Notes: a model not told the origin generated them from the letters alone. A stretch of DNA of 64,000 nucleotides from Bradyrhizobium viridifuturi (GCF_001238275.1 NZ_LGTB01000018.1:62001-126000); one strand, 5' to 3'; shown: positions 49,558-59,264, counted from the first letter of the stretch. Program-made: numbers and translations.

Positions 49558-51060
49558 ATGATCGCTGCCAGACCAGCCCTGAGCCGTCGCCTCCGCATGA
49601 TGGGAGCTGCGATCTCGATCGGTGCTGCGAGCATGCTGAGCTCTGCGCCGGCGTTCGCGCGCGGTCCCGAGGGCATCGCCGACATCGCCGAGAAGGTGAT
49701 CGACGCCGTCGTCAACATCTCGACCTCGCAGACGATCGAGGCCAACAAGGGCGGCGGCGCCATGCCGCAGCTGCCGCCGGGTTCGCCGTTCGAGGAATTC
49801 TTCGACGATTTCTTCAAGAACCGCCGCGGACCGGGCGGCAAGGGCGGCGAGAAGGGCGGCGAGTTCCAGCCGCGCAAGACCAACTCGCTCGGCTCGGGCT
49901 TCATCGTCGACACCGCGGGTATCGTCGTCACCAACAACCATGTCATCGCCGACGCCGATGAGATCAACGTCATCCTCAACGACGGCACCAAGATCAAGGC
50001 CGAGGTGGTCGGCGTCGACAAGAAGACCGACCTCGCGGTCCTGAAATTCAAGCCGCCGAAGCCGCTCACCGCGGTCAAGTTCGGCGACAGCGACAAGATC
50101 CGCCTCGGCGACTGGGTGGTCGCGATCGGCAATCCGTTCAGCCTCGGCGGCACGGTGACCGCGGGCATCGTCTCGGCCAAGAACCGCGACATCAGCCAGG
50201 GCCCGTATGACAGCTACATCCAGACCGACGCCGCCATCAATCGCGGCAATTCGGGCGGTCCGCTGTTCAACCTCGATGGCGAGGTGATCGGCGTCAACAC
50301 GCTGATCATCTCTCCGACCGGCGGCTCGATCGGTCTCGGCTTCGCGGTGCCGTCGAAGACGGTCGCCGGTGTCGTCGACCAGTTGCAGAAGTTCGGCGAG
50401 CTGCGTCGCGGCTGGCTCGGCGTGCGCATCCAGCAGGTCACCGACGAGATCGCCGACAGCCTCAACATCAAGCCGGCGCGCGGCGCGCTGGTTGCCGGCG
50501 TCGACGACAAGGGCCCGGCCAAGCCGGCCGGCATCGAGCCCGGCGACGTCGTCGTCAAGTTCGACGGCAAGGACGTCAAGGACCCCAAGGATCTGTCCCG
50601 CATCGTGGCCGATACCGCGGTCGGTAAGGAAGTCGACGTCGTCATCATCCGCAAGGGCAATGAGGAGACCCGCAAGGTCACGCTCGGCCGGCTCGAGGAC
50701 AACGACAAGGTTCAGCAGGCCAACGCCAAGCCCAAGGACGACACCGCCGAGAAACCGGTGACCCAGAAGGCGCTCGGGCTCGACCTCGCGGCGCTGAGCA
50801 AGGACCTGCGCACCAAGTACAAGATCAAGGACAGCGTGAAGGGTGTCGTCGTCACCGGCGTCGACAACGCCTCTGATGCCGCCGAGAAGCGGCTGTCGGC
50901 CGGCGACGTCATCGTCGAGGTGGCGCAGGAGGCGGTGTCCAGCGCCGCCGACATCAAGAAGCGCGTCGACCAGCTCAAGAAGGACGGCAAGAAGTCCGTG
51001 CTGCTGCTGGTCTCCAACGGCGACGGCGAGCTGCGCTTCGTGGCGCTTGGCGTGCAGTAG
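49558..51060 (+). CDS. degP: DegP/Do-family periplasmic serine protease
   Basis: Periplasmic protease/chaperone of 500 residues for misfolded envelope proteins. Signal peptide about 1-34 (ending AFARG). The triad is His128 (TNNHVI), Asp158 (KKTDLAVLKF) and Ser232 (NRGNSGGPLF); two PDZ domains follow (about 270-370 and 400-495). A Gly/Lys-rich loop (about 88-105) precedes the protease core. ATG at 49558 is chosen for the signal peptide, with GGAG upstream. It follows hflKC and DUF2065, another membrane quality-control set. Confidence 0.94.
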   Translation: MIAARPALSRRLRMMGAAISIGAASMLSSAPAFARGPEGIADIAEKVIDAVVNISTSQTIEANKGGGAMPQLPPGSPFEEFFDDFFKNRRGPGGKGGEKGGEFQPRKTNSLGSGFIVDTAGIVVTNNHVIADADEINVILNDGTKIKAEVVGVDKKTDLAVLKFKPPKPLTAVKFGDSDKIRLGDWVVAIGNPFSLGGTVTAGIVSAKNRDISQGPYDSYIQTDAAINRGNSGGPLFNLDGEVIGVNTLIISPTGGSIGLGFAVPSKTVAGVVDQLQKFGELRRGWLGVRIQQVTDEIADSLNIKPARGALVAGVDDKGPAKPAGIEPGDVVVKFDGKDVKDPKDLSRIVADTAVGKEVDVVIIRKGNEETRKVTLGRLEDNDKVQQANAKPKDDTAEKPVTQKALGLDLAALSKDLRTKYKIKDSVKGVVVTGVDNASDAAEKRLSAGDVIVEVAQEAVSSAADIKKRVDQLKKDGKKSVLLLVSNGDGELRFVALGVQ

Positions 51061-51087
51061 GGCGCGTCGGTGCCTCGCTCATAAACT

Positions 51088-51115
51088 GGCATCCCCCGCG
51101 AAAGCGGGGGATGCC
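51088..51115. repeat. GAAA-loop hairpin after degP (REP-like/terminator)
   Basis: GGCATCCCCCGC and GCGGGGGATGCC form a perfect 12-bp stem closed by GAAA. There is no T tract, so I class it as a repeat-type hairpin, although it could still protect or end the degP transcript. Its core (CCGC-GAAA-GCGG) is related to that of the element that follows. Confidence 0.7.
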
Positions 51116-51157
51116 GCCGTGTTGCTTGACGTCTTGAATTGCGAACCATCCTCATCG

Positions 51158-51279
51158 TCGTCCCTGCGAACGCAGGGACCCATAACCACAGATGGTCATT
51201 GTTGCGCGATCGTCGAACGACGAGTCCTCGTGACCACATTCGCCACGGAGTATGGGTCTCCGCTTTCGCGGGGACGACA
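51158..51279. repeat. Intergenic palindromic element, copy 2
   Basis: Same architecture as the element at about 15.0 kb: the left hairpin TCCCTGC-GAAC-GCAGGGA (51161-51178), an inner GATGGTCATTGT segment, and an inverted right hairpin (51257-51274) in which some bases differ. Arms start with CGTCG and end GACGAC. It lies between degP and the convergent serB. Confidence 0.75.
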
Positions 51280-51285
51280 AGCGAG

Positions 51286-52189
<904 letters not shown>

Positions 52190-52191
<2 letters not shown>

Positions 52192-53118
52192 GCAGGCGCA
52201 TTCGGGATTGTTGGACAAGGCAGTGCTTATCGCAGGGCCGACCGCCAGCGGCAAGTCGGCCCTGGCGCTCGCGCTGGCGCAGCGCACCGGCGGGGTCGTG
52301 ATCAACACCGACTCGATGCAGGTCTATCGCGATCTCCGGATCATCACGGCGCGGCCGACCGTGAGCGAGGAGGCCCTGGTTCCGCACCGGCTCTACGGCC
52401 ATGTCGACGCCGGCGTGAATTTTTCCGCCGCGCCTGGGTCGCCGATGCGGCCAAGGTGCTCGGCGAGGCCCGTGAGCAGGGACGGCTGCCGATCTTCATC
52501 GGCGGCTCGGGCCTCTATTTTAAGGCGCTGACGCGCGGTCTGTCGGCGGTGCCGCCGATCCCCCCTGATGTGCGCGACGCCGTCCGCGCAAGGCTCGAGC
52601 AGCACGGCGTCGAGGCACTGCATGCCGAGCTTGCGGCGCGCGATCCGGTGTCGGCCGAACGGCTGAAGCCGCGCGATCGCACCCGCGTCGCGCGCGCGCT
52701 CGAGGTCGTCGAGGCCACCGGCCGCCCGCTGCCGGACTGGCATCGCGACGCCCTGCCGCCGCTGCTACCCCAAAGCGAATTCCATGCGTTGTTTCTCGCG
52801 CCTGACCGGGAGAGCCTTTATGCGCGGATCGACGCCCGGTTCGGCGCGATGCTCGAGGCCGGCGCGCTCGAGGAGGTCGCCGCGCTCGCGGCGCGCCGGC
52901 TCGATCCGTTGCTGCCGGCGATGAAGGCCCATGGCGTGCCGGCGCTGATCCGGCATCTGAAAGGGGAGATCAGCCTCGGGGAGGCCGCCGAGACCGGCCG
53001 GGCCGACACCCGCCACTACGCCAAGCGCCAGTTCACCTGGTTTCGCCACCAGCTTCCGGAATTCGAATGGGTGGCGCCGGAGGCGGCGACGGAGTGGCTG
53101 GAGCGCCGGATTCCGTAG
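52190..53118 (+). CDS. miaA: tRNA dimethylallyltransferase (one-base frameshift near 52433)
   Basis: Transfers the dimethylallyl group to A37 of tRNAs reading UNN codons. About 309 residues when repaired. The P-loop GPTASGKS and the following INTDSMQVYRDL are clear. The frame breaks after VNFSA: one base is missing in the GCGCC run at about 52431-52435, after which WVADAAKVLGEAREQG continues. The ATG at 52190 overlaps the divergent serB start; GAGGG lies very close, so a TTG a few codons in is an alternative start. Error rather than decay is likely. Confidence 0.88.
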
Positions 53119-53249
53119 CCAGGATCGAGCGCAGCGATGCCCTTGCCGCCGTACGCCCGTCAGCCATGCGCGTTGCGCCACGCAAAAACACTCGCCGAAC
53201 GGCAGGAACCCCGTTACAGTTCAAAAATCGCGAAAGTGCTTGCCTTGCC

Positions 53250-53277
53250 TTGACATTCAGGCTTTGGCCGCTATGGT
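53250..53277 (+). promoter_or_regulatory. Promoter of the ilv leader/ilvB operon
   Basis: TTGACA (53250-53255) and TATGGT (53272-53277) are separated by 16 bases. The expected start near 53284 would give a leader of about 140 bases containing the leader peptide and terminator. The perfect -35 is unusual for this GC-rich sequence. Confidence 0.65.
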
Positions 53278-53308
53278 CGCGCAACCTTTGGGAAGACTGG
53301 GTCACCTC

Positions 53309-53374
53309 GTGCGCAACATTATTACCAAACTCCTTATCGCCGTCGTACCCAGGCACACCGCCGGGGATGGCTAG
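53309..53374 (+). CDS. ilv leader peptide (attenuator)
   Basis: A 21-codon ORF begins with GTG and reads MRNIITKLLIAVVPRHTAGDG then TAG. Seven of residues 4-13 are Ile, Leu or Val, including Ile-Ile, Leu-Leu-Ile and Val-Val. Such a peptide senses branched-chain aminoacyl-tRNA: stalling at these codons would alter folding of the downstream RNA. Its position between a sigma-70-like promoter and a terminator, upstream of ilvB, supports attenuation. A clear ribosome site is not visible before the GTG. Confidence 0.75.
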   Translation: MRNIITKLLIAVVPRHTAGDG

Positions 53375-53400
53375 CGGCCATCCAAATTCGGGCGGTGTGC
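53353..53400 (+). promoter_or_regulatory. Leader RNA secondary structure of ilv attenuator
   Basis: GCACACCGCC (53353-53362) and GGCGGTGTGC (53391-53400) are a perfect 10-bp inverted repeat. Inside it GGATGG and CCATCC form a second stem. The first arm overlaps the last codons of the leader peptide, so a translating ribosome would block it. How this structure competes with the terminator could not be settled by eye. Confidence 0.6.
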
Positions 53401-53425
53401 ATGGGGCCTCTGGGGCCCCTTTTTA
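53401..53425 (+). terminator. Attenuator terminator upstream of ilvB
   Basis: GGGGCC and GGCCCC pair around a five-base loop and are followed by five T. It lies 27 bases after the leader stop codon and 68 bases before ilvB. Confidence 0.8.
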
Positions 53426-53492
53426 TTGCCCGAAACCGAACTGACGAGAACCGACAAAAGCCGCGCAAAAACAAGCGCATCCGGAGCGAACC

Positions 53493-55268
53493 ATGACCGA
53501 CAAGAGCCACGATCCCAATCAGATGACCGGCGCCGCGATGATCGTGCGCGCGCTCATCGATCACGGCGTGCAGCATGTCTTCGGCTATCCCGGCGGTGCG
53601 GTGCTTCCGATCTATGACGAGATTTTCCAGCAGAGCGAAGTCGAGCACATCCTGGTCCGCCACGAGCAGGGCGCCGGCCATGCCGCGGAAGGCTATGCCC
53701 GCTCGACCGGCAAGCCCGGCGTGGTGCTGGTGACCTCGGGCCCGGGCGCGACCAACATGGTGACGCCGCTGACCGACGCGCTGATGGATTCGATCCCGCT
53801 GGTCTGCATCACCGGCCAGGTGCCGACCCATCTGATCGGCAACGACGCCTTCCAGGAATGCGACACCGTCGGCATCACGCGGCCTGCCACCAAGCACAAC
53901 TGGCTGGTCCGCGACGTCAACGACCTCGCCAGGGTGCTGCACGAAGCCTTCTATGTCGCGACCACCGGCCGACCCGGTCCGGTGCTGGTCGACGTGCCGA
54001 AGGACGTGCAGTTCGCGACCGGCACCTATCATCCGCCGCGCAAGTCGGACGTTCACATCTCCTACACGCCGCGCGTCAAGGGCGATGCGACCCAGATCCG
54101 CAAGGCGGTGGCGATGCTCGCCAATGCCAAACGCCCCGTGATCTATTCCGGCGGCGGCGTCATCAATTCCGGTCCGGAGGCCTCCAAGCTGCTGCGCCAG
54201 CTGGTGGAGGCGACCGGCTTCCCGATCACCTCGACCCTGATGGGTCTGGGCGCCTATCCGGCATCCGGGCCGAACTGGCTCGGCATGCTGGGCATGCACG
54301 GCACCTATGAGGCCAACATGTCGATGCATGATTGCGACGTCATGCTGTGCGTCGGCGCGCGCTTCGACGACCGCATCACCGGCCGCGTCGATGCGTTCTC
54401 GCCGGGCTCGAAGAAGATCCACATCGACATCGACCCGTCCTCGATCAACAAGAACATCCGCGTCGACGTGCCGATCATCGGCGACGCCGGCAACGTGCTC
54501 GGCGACCTCTTGCAGGTGTTCAAGGCGGAAGCCAAGAAGCCCGACATCAAGGCGTGGTGGCAGCAGATCGCGCAATGGCGCGCGCGCAACTCGCTGTCCT
54601 ACCGCAAGAACAACGATATCATCCTGCCGCAATACGCGATCCAGCGCCTGTTCGAGCTGACCCGCGGCAAGGACACCTACATCACGACCGAAGTCGGTCA
54701 GCACCAGATGTGGGCCGCGCAGTTCTTCGGCTTCGAGGAACCGCACCGCTGGATGACATCGGGCGGTCTCGGCACCATGGGCTACGGCCTGCCGGCCGCG
54801 GTCGGCGTGCAGGTCGCGCATCCGGACAGCCTGGTGATCGACATCGCCGGCGATGCTTCGGTGCAGATGACGATCCAGGAGATGTCGACGGCGGTCCAGT
54901 TCGAGCTGCCGATCAAGATCTTCATCCTGAACAACCAGTACATGGGCATGGTGCGGCAGTGGCAGCAGCTGCTGCACGGCAACCGCCTGTCGCATTCGTA
55001 CTCCGAGGCGCTGCCGGACTTCGTCAAGCTCGCCGACGCCTATGGCTGCGTCGGCTTGCAGGCGACCAAGCCGTCCGATCTCGACGGCGCGATCAAGGAG
55101 ATGATCGCGATCAAGCGCCCGGTGCTGTTCGACTGCCGCGTCGCCGCGCTCGAAAACTGCTTCCCGATGATCCCGTCGGGCAAGGCGCACAACGAGATGC
55201 TGCTTCCGGAAGAAGCCACCGACGAGGCCACCGCGAAGGCCTTCTCCGGCGGCAAGGCGCTGGTGTGA
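53493..55268 (+). CDS. ilvB: Acetolactate synthase large subunit
   Basis: Catalytic subunit of acetohydroxyacid synthase, 591 residues, condensing two pyruvates or pyruvate with 2-oxobutyrate, the first common step to Val/Leu and Ile. The catalytic Glu of the TPP site is in VRHEQGAGHAAEGYA; the TPP pyrophosphate motif is GDASVQMT ... NNQYMGMV. FAD-region sequence lies between. It is preceded by GGAG and the attenuator, and followed by a threonine dehydratase gene and ilvH. ilvI is an equally acceptable symbol. Confidence 0.96.
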   Translation: MTDKSHDPNQMTGAAMIVRALIDHGVQHVFGYPGGAVLPIYDEIFQQSEVEHILVRHEQGAGHAAEGYARSTGKPGVVLVTSGPGATNMVTPLTDALMDSIPLVCITGQVPTHLIGNDAFQECDTVGITRPATKHNWLVRDVNDLARVLHEAFYVATTGRPGPVLVDVPKDVQFATGTYHPPRKSDVHISYTPRVKGDATQIRKAVAMLANAKRPVIYSGGGVINSGPEASKLLRQLVEATGFPITSTLMGLGAYPASGPNWLGMLGMHGTYEANMSMHDCDVMLCVGARFDDRITGRVDAFSPGSKKIHIDIDPSSINKNIRVDVPIIGDAGNVLGDLLQVFKAEAKKPDIKAWWQQIAQWRARNSLSYRKNNDIILPQYAIQRLFELTRGKDTYITTEVGQHQMWAAQFFGFEEPHRWMTSGGLGTMGYGLPAAVGVQVAHPDSLVIDIAGDASVQMTIQEMSTAVQFELPIKIFILNNQYMGMVRQWQQLLHGNRLSHSYSEALPDFVKLADAYGCVGLQATKPSDLDGAIKEMIAIKRPVLFDCRVAALENCFPMIPSGKAHNEMLLPEEATDEATAKAFSGGKALV

Positions 55269-55282
55269 GTTGAGGGTGGATC

Positions 55283-56269
55283 ATGTTTGATCTCGACGAA
55301 CTCGAGCGCGCGCACAGGATCGTCGGCACCGCGGTGCCGGCGACGCCGGCGTATGCCTGGCCGTTGCTGGCCGAGCGGCTCGGCACCGAGGTCGTGGTCA
55401 AGCATGAGAACCACACCCCGACCGGCGCCTTCAAGGTGCGCGGCGGGCTGGTCTATCTCGAGCGGCTGAAGCGCGAGCGGCCCGATGTGCCCGGCATCAT
55501 CTCGGCGACGCGCGGCAATCACGGCCAGAGTCTCGCCTTCGCCGCGGGGCGTCACGGCGTGCCGGCGGTGATCTACGTGCCATCAGGCAACTCGGTCGAG
55601 AAGAACCGCGCCATGCATGCGTTCGGCGCCGAGCTCGTCGAGCACGGCGAAGACTTTCAGGCCGCGCGGGAAGAGGCCGGGCGCCGTGCCCAGTTCGCCG
55701 GCCTGCACATGGTGCCCTCGTTCCACACCGACCTGGTGCTGGGCGTTGCGACCTATGCGCTCGAACTGTTCCGGTCAGCGCCCGACCTCGACATTCTCTA
55801 TGTGCCGATCGGGCAGGGCTCCGGCATCTCCGGCTGCATCATGGCGCGCGACCTGCTCGGGCTGAAGACCGAGATCGTCGGCGTGCAGTCGACCGAAGCG
55901 CCGTCCTACGCGCTGTCGTTTGCCGCCGGAAAGATCGTGACCACCGAGACCAGCAACACCCTGGCCGACGGCATGGCGACGCGGATTCCGGACGCGGAAG
56001 CGTTCGCGCTGATCCAGAAGGGCGCATCCCGCATCGTGCAGGTTACCGACGATGAAGTCGGCCAGGCGATCCGCGCCTATTGGACCGACACCCACAATCT
56101 CGCCGAGGGCGCGGGGGCTGCGGCGCTCGCGGCCGCGCTGCAGGAAAAGAGCAAGCTCGCCGGCAAGCGTGTCGGCCTGATCCTGAGCGGCGGCAATATC
56201 GATTTCGATCTGTTCCGGACCTGGATCGGGACGGATGCTGCGCCGGCCGCCCAGCGGGCGGTGGCGTGA
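55283..56269 (+). CDS. Threonine dehydratase-like PLP enzyme
   Basis: A 328-residue fold-type II PLP enzyme without a regulatory ACT domain. The PLP Lys is in TPTGAFKVRGG (residue about 53), the cofactor phosphate loop is IGQGSGISGC, and LILSGGNIDFD is the C-terminal cofactor motif. Threonine dehydratase makes 2-oxobutyrate, one substrate of the neighbouring acetolactate synthase, so its position between ilvB and ilvH is functionally coherent. Serine/threonine dehydratase or racemase activities of the same fold remain possible. It begins 14 bases after ilvB. Confidence 0.85.
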   Translation: MFDLDELERAHRIVGTAVPATPAYAWPLLAERLGTEVVVKHENHTPTGAFKVRGGLVYLERLKRERPDVPGIISATRGNHGQSLAFAAGRHGVPAVIYVPSGNSVEKNRAMHAFGAELVEHGEDFQAAREEAGRRAQFAGLHMVPSFHTDLVLGVATYALELFRSAPDLDILYVPIGQGSGISGCIMARDLLGLKTEIVGVQSTEAPSYALSFAAGKIVTTETSNTLADGMATRIPDAEAFALIQKGASRIVQVTDDEVGQAIRAYWTDTHNLAEGAGAAALAAALQEKSKLAGKRVGLILSGGNIDFDLFRTWIGTDAAPAAQRAVA

Positions 56270-56290
56270 AAAGAATGTAAGGGGACGACC

Positions 56291-56833
56291 ATGAACCAGC
56301 CCGCATCCGCCTACTTCCTCGAAGAGCGTCACGATCCCAACGAGACGCACACGCTGTCCGTGCTCGTGCAGAACGAGCCCGGCGTGCTCGCGCGCGTGAT
56401 CGGACTGTTCTCCGGCCGCGGCTACAACATCGAAAGCCTCACCGTCTCGGAGACCGAGAGCCAGAAACATCTCTCGCGGATCACGATCGTCACCACGGGC
56501 ACGCCGATGGTGATCCAGCAGATCAAGCATCAGCTCGACCGCATGATCCCGGTCTATCGCGTCGTCGACATGACGCTGACCGGCAGCTCGATCGAGCGCG
56601 AGCTCGCGATGGTCAAGGTGAGGGGCGGTGGTGACCACCGCGTCGAGGCGCTGCGGCTGGCGGATGCGTTCCGCGCCCGGGTGATCGACGCCACGACCGA
56701 GAGCTTCGTATTCGAGATCACGGGCAATTCGTCCAAGATCAGTCAGTTCATCGACCTGATGCGCCCGTTGGGCCTGGTCGAGGTGTCACGAACCGGGGTG
56801 GCCGCGATCACGCGTGGGCCGGAAGGGATGTGA
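56291..56833 (+). CDS. ilvH: Acetolactate synthase small (regulatory) subunit
   Basis: Regulatory subunit of 180 residues. The N-terminal ACT domain (about 15-90) starts HTLSVLVQNEPGVLARVIGLFSGRGYNIESLTV and binds valine for feedback; a second ACT-like domain follows. It activates and confers valine inhibition on IlvB. It is the third gene of the operon, 21 bases after the dehydratase, and the next gene starts three bases after its stop. The name ilvN is also used. Confidence 0.95.
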   Translation: MNQPASAYFLEERHDPNETHTLSVLVQNEPGVLARVIGLFSGRGYNIESLTVSETESQKHLSRITIVTTGTPMVIQQIKHQLDRMIPVYRVVDMTLTGSSIERELAMVKVRGGGDHRVEALRLADAFRARVIDATTESFVFEITGNSSKISQFIDLMRPLGLVEVSRTGVAAITRGPEGM

Positions 56834-56836
56834 GTC

Positions 56837-57532
56837 ATGTTGGCGCGCGACTGGTACTACACGCAACGGCGGCAGGTCGGTCTCGATACCGCGGTTGCCT
56901 CGATCTATGACGTCAGCGAGGACAGCGATGTCCGTGCCCGCCAGGCGCTGACCATGCTCGGCGTCAAGCCGGGCTGGCGGATCGCCGATATCGGCTGCGG
57001 CAACGGCGTGCTGGCGACCGAGGCGGCGCTGATGGGCGCCGAGGTCGACGCCATCGACATCTCGCCGGCGATGATCGGGCTTGCCGAGATCTATGCGCGC
57101 GACCGCAAGGCCAAGATCCGGACCCAGCCGGCCGGCCTGTTGTCCTTTGCCTACCAGCCGAATTCCTACGATCTGATCGTCAGCGAGTTCACGCTGCATC
57201 ATCTGCCGGACTTCTGGAAGGCGGTGGCGCTGTCGCGGATCTTCAACGCGCTGAAGCCCGGTGCGAATTTCTATCTGCGCGACATGGTGTTCGTCAGTAT
57301 GCCCGACGGCGTCGACCGCGATGTCGAGGGCTGGGCCGATTTCTCGATCAAGAATCACGATTTCGAGCGCGAGAGCGTGATGACCCATATGCGCGACGAA
57401 TACTCGACCTTCGGCTGGGTGATGGAGCGCATGCTGACCGAGACCGGCTTCACCCTGGTCGCCGCCGACTATCACGCGCCGTTGCACGGCACCTATCTGC
57501 TGCGCAAACCGAAGCCCGACGAACAGATCTAG
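56837..57532 (+). CDS. Class I SAM-dependent methyltransferase
   Basis: A 231-residue methyltransferase with motif I IADIGCGNGVLATE (about 50-63), an acidic DAIDISPAMI motif II and SEFTLHHLPDFWKA motif IV. It starts three bases after ilvH, so it is almost certainly co-transcribed and may be translationally coupled with it. Its role beside the branched-chain amino acid genes is unclear. The stop codon is directly followed by a 48-bp palindromic repeat. Confidence 0.82.
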   Translation: MLARDWYYTQRRQVGLDTAVASIYDVSEDSDVRARQALTMLGVKPGWRIADIGCGNGVLATEAALMGAEVDAIDISPAMIGLAEIYARDRKAKIRTQPAGLLSFAYQPNSYDLIVSEFTLHHLPDFWKAVALSRIFNALKPGANFYLRDMVFVSMPDGVDRDVEGWADFSIKNHDFERESVMTHMRDEYSTFGWVMERMLTETGFTLVAADYHAPLHGTYLLRKPKPDEQI

Positions 57533-57580
57533 AGCATGATCCGGAATGGTGGAAACCGGTTTTCCGAACGGATCATGCTC
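57533..57580. repeat. 48-bp palindromic repeat, copy 2 (abuts methyltransferase stop codon)
   Basis: Left AGCATGATCCGGAA and right TTCCGAACGGATCATGCT arms, with an inner AACCGGTT core. It begins right after the stop codon, exactly as the copy at 30535 does. The second hairpin of the composite at 30.6 kb is absent. It probably ends or stabilises the ilvB-ilvH-methyltransferase transcript. Confidence 0.85.
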
Positions 57581-57626
57581 AGATAAAGATCATCCACCAC
57601 AGCCAGAACGAAACCAAAGAAGAACA

Positions 57627-58502
57627 ATGAAGCCGGCCGATGTTGGCATCGCCGTCATGGTTGCGGTGATCTGGGGGCTTGCGTTCGTCGCAAGCCGGAT
57701 CGCGCTCAATGAGTTCTCGCCGGAGCTCATGACGACGCTGCGCTTCGCCATCGCCGCGTTGCCCTGCCTGTTCCTGCGCAAGCCCGATGTCCCCTGGCCG
57801 CTGTTGATCGCGATCAGCTCCACGCTGTTCCTTGGCCAGTTCCTCGCCCAGGCCTTTGCGATCGCGCATGGCGTCCCGGTCGGACTTTCCAGCGTGGTGG
57901 TGCAGAGCCAGGCGCTGTTCACGATCGCGTTCGCCGCGATCGCCTTCGGCGAGATGCCGACGCGGCCGCAGGCGATCGGCGTCGCGATCGCCGCGCTCGG
58001 CCTGTTGATGATCTGCGGCACGGTCGGCTACGACTTCAGCGTCGCCGCGTTTAGCATTCTGATGATCTGTCCGATCAGCTTTGCGATCGGCAATCTCCTG
58101 CTGCGGCAGGCGCAGGGCGCGCCGATGTTCGACCTGTTCGCCTGGCTGTGCCTGTCGGCCGCGGTGCCGCTGGCGGTGCTGACCCTGATCAGCAACGGGC
58201 CGCAGCCGACCTGGCAGGCGCTGAGCCACATGTCGCTGACCGGGCTCGTCTGCGTGCTCTGCCTCGGCGGCATCTCGACCAGCATCGCCTACTGGCTGTG
58301 GGGCCGGCTGCTCCGGGATTACCCGGCCGCGCAGGTGGTGCCGTTCGCGCTGCTGGTGCCGTTCGTCGGCTCCGCCGCCTCCAGCATCGTGTTCGGCGAG
58401 ACGTTCGGGCCGCTGCGGCTCGCCGGCATGCTCACCGTGATCGGCGGCATCGCGGTGATGCTGCTGTCGAAGCGCCCAAAAGCTCTGCCGAAAGTCGCGT
58501 GA
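57627..58502 (+). CDS. EamA/DMT-family transporter
   Basis: A 291-residue ten-helix protein with two EamA repeats, the second starting about residue 150. Starts MKPADVGIAVMVAVIWGLAFVASRIALNE, typical of RhaT/EamA exporters of amino acids and metabolites. ATG at 57627 follows AAAGAAGAA; the open frame upstream overlaps the repeat. A LysE-type gene follows six bases after its stop, so the two exporters are co-transcribed. Confidence 0.87.
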   Translation: MKPADVGIAVMVAVIWGLAFVASRIALNEFSPELMTTLRFAIAALPCLFLRKPDVPWPLLIAISSTLFLGQFLAQAFAIAHGVPVGLSSVVVQSQALFTIAFAAIAFGEMPTRPQAIGVAIAALGLLMICGTVGYDFSVAAFSILMICPISFAIGNLLLRQAQGAPMFDLFAWLCLSAAVPLAVLTLISNGPQPTWQALSHMSLTGLVCVLCLGGISTSIAYWLWGRLLRDYPAAQVVPFALLVPFVGSAASSIVFGETFGPLRLAGMLTVIGGIAVMLLSKRPKALPKVA

Positions 58503-58508
58503 GGCACC

Positions 58509-59114
58509 ATGTCGAACTCGCTGCTGTTCGCCTTTGTCGTGTTTGCCGTCGTGATGTTCTTCACCCGGCCCAACAACATCATGCTGCTGTCGTCGGGGCT
58601 GACCTACGGCTTCCGCCGCACGGTGCCCCACATCGCCGGCATCACGGTCGGTTTCGCCTTCATGGTCGGCGCGGTCGGCGTCGGGCTCGGGGCCGTCTTC
58701 ATCGCCTATCCGGTGCTGCAGACCATCCTCAAATATGGCGGCGTCGCCTACCTGGTCTATCTCGCCGCGGTCATCGCCATGGCCGAGCCGCCCTCGGCGG
58801 ACAAGGATGATGGCCCCGGCCGCGGCCCGATGACCTTCTGGGGCGCGGCCATGTTCCAGTGGATCAATGCCAAGGGTTGGGTGATGGTGATCGGCACCAT
58901 CACGGCCTATGCGGCGATTGCCGCCTTTCCCTGGAACATCGCGATCCAGGTCGGCCTCAGCCTGATCCTGGGGACGGTGTCCTGCATCGTCTGGGCCCTG
59001 TTCGGCACCGCGCTGAGGCCGGTCCTGACCTCGCCCCGGGCGATCCGTGCCTTCAATGTCGTCATGGCCATCCTGCTGCTGGCCTCGCTCTACCCGGTCT
59101 TCATGGACGCATGA
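58509..59114 (+). CDS. LysE-family amino acid exporter
   Basis: Six-helix membrane protein of 201 residues. N-terminal FTRPNNIMLLSSGLTYGFRRTVPHIAGI is the typical LysE/RhtB start (usual PGPNxxxV replaced by RPNNIMLL), and FQWINAKGWVMVIGTITAY the middle motif. It exports an unknown amino acid or similar solute. It sits directly downstream of the EamA gene and 150 bases before ilvC. Confidence 0.87.
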   Translation: MSNSLLFAFVVFAVVMFFTRPNNIMLLSSGLTYGFRRTVPHIAGITVGFAFMVGAVGVGLGAVFIAYPVLQTILKYGGVAYLVYLAAVIAMAEPPSADKDDGPGRGPMTFWGAAMFQWINAKGWVMVIGTITAYAAIAAFPWNIAIQVGLSLILGTVSCIVWALFGTALRPVLTSPRAIRAFNVVMAILLLASLYPVFMDA

Positions 59115-59264
59115 TGCCGCACCGCGCCATGCGAGATGAGGGTTTCCCCTGAGAGGAAAAATGCTCTAGACAACGCCGGAAATTCGCGGGCGCCCGGCGG
59201 TTCTGACCTTCCGAAAGCCTGATTCATCGGCCGATTTTGGCCCCCTTCAAACGAGGAAACCACG

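Noticed and set aside
53334..55190. 618-residue minus-strand ORF over ilvB
   Set aside because: Antisense to acetolactate synthase; composition typical of a shadow frame.
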